From contig CAMCYO010000008.1 of assembly GCA_945884695.1 (NCBI GenBank), forward strand, positions 1-64,000: a stretch of DNA of 64,000 bases, written 5' to 3'. The translations under genes and the position numbers were made by a program. The notes below the pieces were generated by a model, which saw only the letters and a program-made list of their open reading frames with translations, did not search any database and was not told the DNA's origin. This DNA comes from Streptomyces griseus (GTDB lineage Bacteria > Actinomycetota > Actinomycetes > Nanopelagicales > Nanopelagicaceae). This document shows, one piece after another, positions 57,995 through 64,000 of the stretch (positions are counted from its first letter, which is position 1; every line of letters begins with the position of its first letter).

Positions 57995-59173
57995 TTAAAC
58001 GGCAGGTGTTTTATAAAGAACTTTGTTCTCCACTTTGATTTCAACATCAACGAGATACTTTTTAACAGTAGCTGTGTTGAATTGAATTCCAAGACCCGGG
58101 GATTCATTCACGCTAATCATTCCGTCGCTATCAATAGGAATGTTATTTACCGTGAGTTCCTGACAAAGTGCCTTTGGCTCCATGGGATATTCAGCCATCC
58201 ATGAATCTTTCAGTCCTGCAAATGGATGCAGGGATGCAGCAAGGGCAGATTGTGAAGTAAAGGTGTGATTGATGTATTGAATCCCGCGGCTTTGCGCATA
58301 TTGGGCTACGCGATATGCAGGCCCAATTCCGCCGACATAGCCAGTATCAATTTGGATAAAGCCAACCCCACCGTGATCGATGAGGTTCTGTGCTTGAAGA
58401 AAATTATGCGCACCTTCGCCACCGGCAATAAGAACCTTTGGATTTACTAATGAGAGTTTTTTATAGAGAGAAAATGCTGCAGCTTCAACGGGTTCTTCAT
58501 ACCACTTAACTTTTGCCTCAGCCAGCGCTGGAATGCGAAGAGCAGCAGCATCTGCATCTTCTCCAAATACAGTGCCTGCATCGATCATCAAGTGACCATC
58601 GGCCCCGATTCCTTCTCGCGCTGCATGCACATGGGATGCATCAGCTTCAACGGTTGTACGCCCATATGGTCCCCAACCAAATTTGATTGCAGAGAATCCT
58701 CGGCCTCGCATTGTGACTGCCTTTTGCTTTGTTTCCTCTGGAGTGTCACCGAAGAGAACGGATGCGTAAGGCAATTTGCGTTCAGCTTTTTTGTAGCCAA
58801 GTAACTTATAAATTGGTTCTTCTTTGGCATGGCCAAGTAAATCCCAAAGGGCAATTTCAATTCCAGAAAAAGTTAAATCACTCTGGATAATTCCATAGAA
58901 CGAACTTGCTCTAACTTTGCGAGTAATGCGGGCAATGTCAGCAGGGGAATCAATTGTTTCGCCCATAACCGAATCTATGACTGGGTGACACCCACTATGT
59001 GACATGGGAGCGATCCAGCTGGCAATGGATGTAACAGGGGATGCAACTGCCTCGCCCCAGCCTTCAAATGAGCCAGCTCTGACACGTGCGATGAGGCCGT
59101 CCTGGCTGCCATCACCGATATCAAGGACTTCAGGCATGCGAACATAGAAAAGGTCTACTGATTCGATTTTCAT
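57995..59173 (-). CDS. Enolase-superfamily sugar-acid dehydratase (mandelate racemase/muconate lactonizing type)
   Basis: LMIDAGTVFG...KWYEEPVE...IAGGEGAHNFLQAQNLIDHGGVGFIQIDTGYVGGIGPAYRVAQYAQSRGIQYINHTFTS. Confidence 0.88.
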   Translation of the reverse strand: MKIESVDLFYVRMPEVLDIGDGSQDGLIARVRAGSFEGWGEAVASPVTSIASWIAPMSHSGCHPVIDSVMGETIDSPADIARITRKVRASSFYGIIQSDLTFSGIEIALWDLLGHAKEEPIYKLLGYKKAERKLPYASVLFGDTPEETKQKAVTMRGRGFSAIKFGWGPYGRTTVEADASHVHAAREGIGADGHLMIDAGTVFGEDADAAALRIPALAEAKVKWYEEPVEAAAFSLYKKLSLVNPKVLIAGGEGAHNFLQAQNLIDHGGVGFIQIDTGYVGGIGPAYRVAQYAQSRGIQYINHTFTSQSALAASLHPFAGLKDSWMAEYPMEPKALCQELTVNNIPIDSDGMISVNESPGLGIQFNTATVKKYLVDVEIKVENKVLYKTPAV

Positions 59174-59204
59174 TGAAGGTTCCTTAATCGCGCGTGGAAG
59201 GTTA

Positions 59205-59240
59205 TTGACGGATTATAGATAGTCTGTCAAAATCTGGCAA
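59205..59240. promoter_or_regulatory. Overlapping divergent promoters with inverted repeat TTGACGGA-N10-TCTGTCAA
   Basis: + : TTGACG(59205)-N17-CAAAAT(59228-59233); - : TTGCCA(59240-59235)-N17-TATAAT(59217-59212). Confidence 0.65.
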
Positions 59241-59292
59241 CCCCCACCCATGATCGAGAGATCTCAGAGGCAAAATGCGAAAGGGATTTACT

Positions 59293-60633
59293 ATGAAGTC
59301 GAAGAAATTATTTGGAGTTGGCGCTGTTGTTTTGGCACTTCTCCTTGCTGGCTGTTCCTCATCTAAATCTGACTCAGAGAGTTCAGCAGTTAAAGATTTT
59401 CCAACTGAAGATGTAGTTATGAACATCTCATGGTGGGGCGATCAAGAAGCACCAGGAGCCAAGAAGTGGCTCAACGACACGATGGCTCTTTACACAAAAG
59501 CTCATCCAAACATTACATTTACTGAAGTTCTACAAACAACTGAAGGCTTAATGCCTGCATTCGCAGCAGCTGCTGCGGCAAAAGCTGGTCCAGATATTCA
59601 ATATTTCTGGGGCGGAATTTATTCTCAGCAACCAGGATGGGACGGACAAATTGTTCCGATCTCTGACTACCTATCAGCTGAAGAACTTTCACATTACACA
59701 AATGCGCAAGTTGAAGGAAGCTTCCAAGGAAAAATCTGGACTGCTCCTTGGTACGTAATGCCTTCATTCCCACTTCTGGTGCGCAAAGACATACTTGCTG
59801 CAAACAACCTCACCACACCAAAAACATGGACAGAGTTGCTCAACGTATGCGATGTTCTTTCAGCTAAGAAAATCACCACAATTGCTGGTGGAGTTAAGGA
59901 TGGTTGGTTCGGAGGATGGCTTTACTCAATACTCGGAGCACAATCAATTTCCTCACAGAAAGAAGTTATTTCTGCAGTAGTTGGAGATACAAAATTCACT
60001 GATCCAAATATGGCTGGCTGGTGGACAGCTCTTGCCGATTCAAAGAAGCACAAGTGCTGGAACGACGACATCAACTCACTTGAGTTGTACCAAGCACAAC
60101 AACGCTTCGTTGAAGGAAAAGCTGCAATGACAATAACTGCTGGTTCAGATGCACCTAATTTCGTCAAGAAGGCAGGCGGAGATGACGTTGCAGAAATGGT
60201 TGCAATTCCAGCGTGGTCAGAGGGTCCATTTGCCGGAAAGATGGGCTCAAGCTCGCAAACTCTTGGTGTAACTTCATGGTCTAAGTACCCACAAGTTGCT
60301 GCTGACTTCATTGCATTCGGTCACACCACCGAGCGCTTGAATGCATGGTTTGCAGACACAGGCGCACTTCCAGCAGATGATCGTTTTGATCTATCACAGG
60401 TAACGAGCGCATCTACTGCAGCACTCTTTGCAGCAGTACTCGATGGTGCTCCATACCTAGAGAACTTCATCCCGGGCCAACTTGATGCGGATGCAATATT
60501 CAAGAACGTTCAGTTGATTCTCAAAGGAACAATTACTCCAGAACAAGCTGCAGCAGATACGCAAGCAACGATGGAGAAAATCCGAAAGAGCGACCGAAAG
60601 GTTGTTGATAATTTCACTGCATGGTCTAAGTGA
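59293..60633 (+). CDS. Sugar ABC transporter substrate-binding lipoprotein
   Basis: Lipobox LLLAGCSSSK; family 1 extracellular solute-binding architecture. Confidence 0.93.
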   Translation: MKSKKLFGVGAVVLALLLAGCSSSKSDSESSAVKDFPTEDVVMNISWWGDQEAPGAKKWLNDTMALYTKAHPNITFTEVLQTTEGLMPAFAAAAAAKAGPDIQYFWGGIYSQQPGWDGQIVPISDYLSAEELSHYTNAQVEGSFQGKIWTAPWYVMPSFPLLVRKDILAANNLTTPKTWTELLNVCDVLSAKKITTIAGGVKDGWFGGWLYSILGAQSISSQKEVISAVVGDTKFTDPNMAGWWTALADSKKHKCWNDDINSLELYQAQQRFVEGKAAMTITAGSDAPNFVKKAGGDDVAEMVAIPAWSEGPFAGKMGSSSQTLGVTSWSKYPQVAADFIAFGHTTERLNAWFADTGALPADDRFDLSQVTSASTAALFAAVLDGAPYLENFIPGQLDADAIFKNVQLILKGTITPEQAAADTQATMEKIRKSDRKVVDNFTAWSK

Positions 60634-61565
60634 AGTTAAAGCAAGACACTCGTAAGAACCCGACGAATGCTGGCGCCCCCAAAGGGCGCCAGCATTCTCG
60701 TCGTGATGCCAGAGAAGCATTTTTCTGGATTCTCCCCGCTGGCTTGGCTGCCACATTTGTTTTTGGTTATTCAATAATCTCCTTATTCACTCAAGCCTTT
60801 CGCTACGACGGCGACTGGATTGCTTTTGACAATTTCTACATCGTTTTAACTGATTCGCTTTTCCACACTGCAATCGCGCACAACACACTTCTCTTATTGG
60901 TTGTCCCCGTCTTGGTTGCCTGTGCTTTTCTCTTTGCGGTTCTACTATTTGAAACAAGGCGCGGGATGCGCTTCTACAGGGCATCAGTATTTTTACCTTA
61001 TGTGCTTCCTATTCCTGTTGTTGCCGTAGTTTTTGGCCAGATGTACCAATTGCATGGAGCGCTCAATGTATTTCTGGAATCCATTGGCTTAGATTTCATT
61101 GCTCAAGATTGGCTTGGTGATCCCAAGATTGCTTTAGGCACTATGTCTACTGTCATAATCTGGAAAGAAGTGGGATTCGGTGTCATCTTGTTACTGGCTC
61201 ACATCATTTCCCTACCTCAGGAAGTTTTCGAGGCTGCGCGCATTGATGGAGCAGGATTTTTCCGCATGCATTGGTCTGTGACTCGTCCCCAGATCATGAA
61301 CACAATAATTTTTTACACCGTGATTGAAGCAATCACCATGGTTTCTTGGGTCTTTAATTATGTCTTCGTTATGTCCAACGGCCTTGGTGGCCCAGGGAGT
61401 TCAACAATGATCAGTGAGCTCTATATCTATCGAGCAGCTTTTCAAAATAGATCGCCAGAGCTAGCAGCAACTGCTGCGGTTTTACTGTTCTTGGCAACGT
61501 TAGTACTTGTAGTCGCGTTCTTTAGGATTCAGCGCAAATCGATTTCCGGGACGTTTGCCAAATGA
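60630..61565 (+). CDS. Sugar ABC transporter permease (MalF-like)
   Basis: EVFEAARIDGAGFFRMHWSVTRPQIMNTIIF EAA loop. Confidence 0.92.
   Translation: MKLKQDTRKNPTNAGAPKGRQHSRRDAREAFFWILPAGLAATFVFGYSIISLFTQAFRYDGDWIAFDNFYIVLTDSLFHTAIAHNTLLLLVVPVLVACAFLFAVLLFETRRGMRFYRASVFLPYVLPIPVVAVVFGQMYQLHGALNVFLESIGLDFIAQDWLGDPKIALGTMSTVIIWKEVGFGVILLLAHIISLPQEVFEAARIDGAGFFRMHWSVTRPQIMNTIIFYTVIEAITMVSWVFNYVFVMSNGLGGPGSSTMISELYIYRAAFQNRSPELAATAAVLLFLATLVLVVAFFRIQRKSISGTFAK
60661..60703 (+). promoter_or_regulatory. Strong stem-loop inside the 5' end of the permease CDS
   Basis: CGACG + AATGCTGGCGCCC-CCAAA-GGGCGCCAGCATT + (CT bulge) + CGTCG. Confidence 0.85.
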
Positions 61566-62389
61566 GAAAATTTACTCTTGGAGCAACCATCCGCCAATTG
61601 ATTCTTATTGGCATGACCTTGATGGCAATCATTCCCACCTACATCATGTTTTCTGGGGCATTTAAGACTCAAGCACAGTTCTTAAAATCTCCTTTTTCTC
61701 TTCCTCTGCATCCATCGCTTGCAGGATTCAAGGCAGCATGGACTGATCAGTTCCCGCAGTGGCTTACAAATTCATTTGCGATTACGACTTTTTCAGTGCT
61801 CTTAACAGAAATTGTTGCAGCCTTTGCAGCTTGGGGTTTTGCTCGCTTTGCTTTCAAAGGACGCGAAACACTCTTAGGAATTTTTGTTTCCTTGATGGTT
61901 GTTCCGCCGGTGGTTTTATTGATTCCACTTTTTCAAGTAGGAGTCACTCTTTCACTAATTTCGACTTTACGACTTGTCGTTTTGATTTACGTCGGATTGA
62001 TGTTGCCATTCTCCGTTTACATGCTGACAAACTTCTTTAAATCCATCCCTGAGAGCATCATTGAATCAGCAAATATAGACGGAGCCTCATCTTTTAGAAC
62101 TTTCAGAAGCATTGTTCTGCCACTTTCTGGTCCTGCTCTAGCAACCCTTGCCGTTGTTAACTTGCTATGGGCATGGAATGAATTGCTTCTTGCACTTGTA
62201 TTTTTACAAACAAATGATAAGAAAACTCTTATGGTGGGTATTACCGGATTCCAAAGTAGGTATAGCTTAGATATTCCAACAGTGATGGCGGGTATGAGCA
62301 TTGCAACTCTACCTTTAATTATTGCTTATCTTTTTGGCCAGAAGTTTTTTATTGCGGGCCTCACTGCGGGATCTACGAAAGGCGAATAA
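61562..62389 (+). CDS. Sugar ABC transporter permease (MalG-like)
   Basis: IPESIIESANIDGASSFRTFRSIVLPLSGPALATLAV EAA loop. Confidence 0.92.
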   Translation: MRKFTLGATIRQLILIGMTLMAIIPTYIMFSGAFKTQAQFLKSPFSLPLHPSLAGFKAAWTDQFPQWLTNSFAITTFSVLLTEIVAAFAAWGFARFAFKGRETLLGIFVSLMVVPPVVLLIPLFQVGVTLSLISTLRLVVLIYVGLMLPFSVYMLTNFFKSIPESIIESANIDGASSFRTFRSIVLPLSGPALATLAVVNLLWAWNELLLALVFLQTNDKKTLMVGITGFQSRYSLDIPTVMAGMSIATLPLIIAYLFGQKFFIAGLTAGSTKGE

Positions 62390-62542
62390 TGGGTTCTTCC
62401 CTGGCAGTGCAAGTTATTACTGTCGATAGTGGACTCTCAGAGCGTTTCTAATTCGGCACTACCCAACACTGCCTAAATCAGTCGGCATTGGTAGACTTCA
62501 CATGAATTCTAAACCGATGTACTCATTGAATAAGGAGAGCCA

Positions 62543-64000
62543 GTGACGACAAAGGCACTCCTTACGGCACTGGAATCTGCAGTTCCTGATGGAATTTCTA
62601 ATGAGTTTTTCGATCGCAGAGCCATGGCAAGTGATGCTTCACATTACTTACTCACACCATCTGTAATCGTGCGCCCAACAAGTGCCAATCAAGTGGGGGA
62701 TCTTTTCCGAATTAGTCACGAGCATGGCATTGGATTGACTTTTCGCTCTGGCGGAACGAGCTTAAGTGGGCAGGGTGTTAGTTCAGGCTTGTTAGTAGAT
62801 ACGCGTAAGAATTTTCGTGAGATTGAAGTGTTGGATGCAGGAGCAAGAGTCCGCGTTCAACCTGGAGCAACTGTAAAGCAAGTAAATATTGCGCTAGCTA
62901 AATACGGCAGAAAATTGGGCCCAGATCCTGCAAGTGAAATTGCTTGCACCATTGGAGGGGTTGTTGCCAATAACTCAAGTGGAATGGCTTGCGGGATTGA
63001 GTTTAATTCATACGCGACCTTAGATTCGCTGACATTAATTTTACCTAGTGGAACAGCTATCAACACCTCTCACAGTGATGCCGATTCCCAGCTAAAAATA
63101 AAAGAGCCACAGATTTATGAGGGTCTGGCAAAACTGCGAGAGCGAATAGTGAATAACCCATCATCGGTTGCAAAAATTACCGAGCTCTATGCCATTAAAA
63201 ACACCATGGGGTACGCCCTCAATGCTCTGACTGATTATCAAAAACCAGTCGACATTTTGGCGCATTTGATCGTGGGCAGTGAAGGAACGCTCGCATTTAT
63301 TGCAGAAGTTACTTTTAGAACTGTTCCGCTGCTCCAAAAATCGGCAACAGGCTTACTTATCTTTAACAACTTGGGCGAAGCAACTTCTGCACTTCCTGTC
63401 TTGAAATCATCTAATGCTGCTGTAATCGAGCTACTTGATACATCTTCATTGCGAGTTGCCCAACGTGAGCACATGGCAGATTCAGTATTAGGCGGGATTA
63501 CCTTTGATAGGCATGCAGCTTTGCTTCTGGAGTACCAAGACTCGAGCGATGAAGGCTTAAGCGCGCAAGTTGCACAAGCAATGGATGTATTGGGCCAACT
63601 TCCGATCGCAGATACCCCACTGTCTACTGACAGCGCTATTAGAAATGAGCTTTGGTATGCGCGCAAAGGGCTTTACGCAGCCGTTGCTGGTAATCGTCCT
63701 TCTGGTACAACCGCAATATTGGAAGATATTGCGGTGCCAATGACTGGACTTCACGAAACAACAATGCAACTGGCACAGTTACTTGAAAAACATAAGTATC
63801 GGGAGAGTGTGATCTTTGGTCATGCTAAAGATGGCAACATACATTTCTTACTCAATGAAGAATTTGATAAGCCAGAGTGCATTCAGAGATATCAAGATTT
63901 TACAGAGGATTTGGTTTCGTTGGTGCTTGGGCAACGTGGTTCACTCAAGGCAGAGCACGGCACTGGTCGAATCATGGCCCCCTACGTCAGGCGTCAATTC
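62543..64000 (+). CDS. FAD-linked oxidase (GlcD/D-lactate dehydrogenase type), truncated by window end
   Basis: GTG after AAGGAG; VTTKALLTALESAVPDGISNEFFDRRAMASDASHYLLTPSVIVRPTSANQVGDLFRISHEHGIGLTFRSGGTSLSGQGVSSGLLVDTRKNF...GPDPASEIACTIGGVVANNSSGMACG; open to window end. Confidence 0.92.
   Translation, partial: MTTKALLTALESAVPDGISNEFFDRRAMASDASHYLLTPSVIVRPTSANQVGDLFRISHEHGIGLTFRSGGTSLSGQGVSSGLLVDTRKNFREIEVLDAGARVRVQPGATVKQVNIALAKYGRKLGPDPASEIACTIGGVVANNSSGMACGIEFNSYATLDSLTLILPSGTAINTSHSDADSQLKIKEPQIYEGLAKLRERIVNNPSSVAKITELYAIKNTMGYALNALTDYQKPVDILAHLIVGSEGTLAFIAEVTFRTVPLLQKSATGLLIFNNLGEATSALPVLKSSNAAVIELLDTSSLRVAQREHMADSVLGGITFDRHAALLLEYQDSSDEGLSAQVAQAMDVLGQLPIADTPLSTDSAIRNELWYARKGLYAAVAGNRPSGTTAILEDIAVPMTGLHETTMQLAQLLEKHKYRESVIFGHAKDGNIHFLLNEEFDKPECIQRYQDFTEDLVSLVLGQRGSLKAEHGTGRIMAPYVRRQF

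Noticed and set aside
1-64000. CRISPR array, IS element, prophage or integron
   Set aside because: No regularly spaced repeats, transposase, integrase, capsid or terminase motifs seen in any frame; the only tandem array is the 3 x 16 bp repeat before secA

Overview
The window is a compact chromosomal segment with an AT-leaning composition. It most likely comes from a streamlined actinobacterium, possibly a freshwater acI/Nanopelagicales-type lineage. That assignment is an inference from WhiB, MtrAB, DUF3117, DUF3499, the acyl-CoA carboxylase epsilon subunit, the Rv3235-like protein, low apparent GC and tiny intergenic gaps. About 70 protein genes and one tRNA-Arg(CCG) are supported. I saw no IS element, prophage, rRNA or CRISPR array. 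Blocks recall mycobacterial order: accA-maf-accE-accD-birA-purK-purE; whiB2-GT-DUF5719-DUF3499-manB-sahH-mtrAB-comF-secA; O-MT-htrA-tatB-mrp; pdtaS-whiB1. Main observations: (1) a recurrent leaderless-promoter signature, TANNNT plus exactly 6-7 nt plus the start codon, at about 20 genes, which also corrects several start codons; (2) divergent gene pairs 18-29 bp apart with overlapping or mirror-image -10 elements; (3) four convergent gene pairs whose stop codons share a 4-bp tetramer; (4) three perfect 16-bp tandem repeats, each containing ATG-AAC-TGA, just upstream of secA, where hpf usually sits; (5) an 18-bp-stem hairpin inside the 5' coding region of a sugar-ABC permease; (6) dapC with no ATG/GTG/TTG start, probably a CTG start; (7) a SAF-domain/CpaE-like pair whose ATPase lacks the P-loop lysine, and an orphan ParA lacking the signature lysine; (8) apparent loss of sigE-rseA at the htrA locus, with a sigma-region-4-only mini-protein nearby; (9) a Met-rich 9-aa mini-ORF before pdtaS; (10) a divergent sugar-acid catabolism/transport cluster with overlapping promoters. 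No single unmistakably new multi-gene system is proven. The strongest candidates are regulatory architecture.
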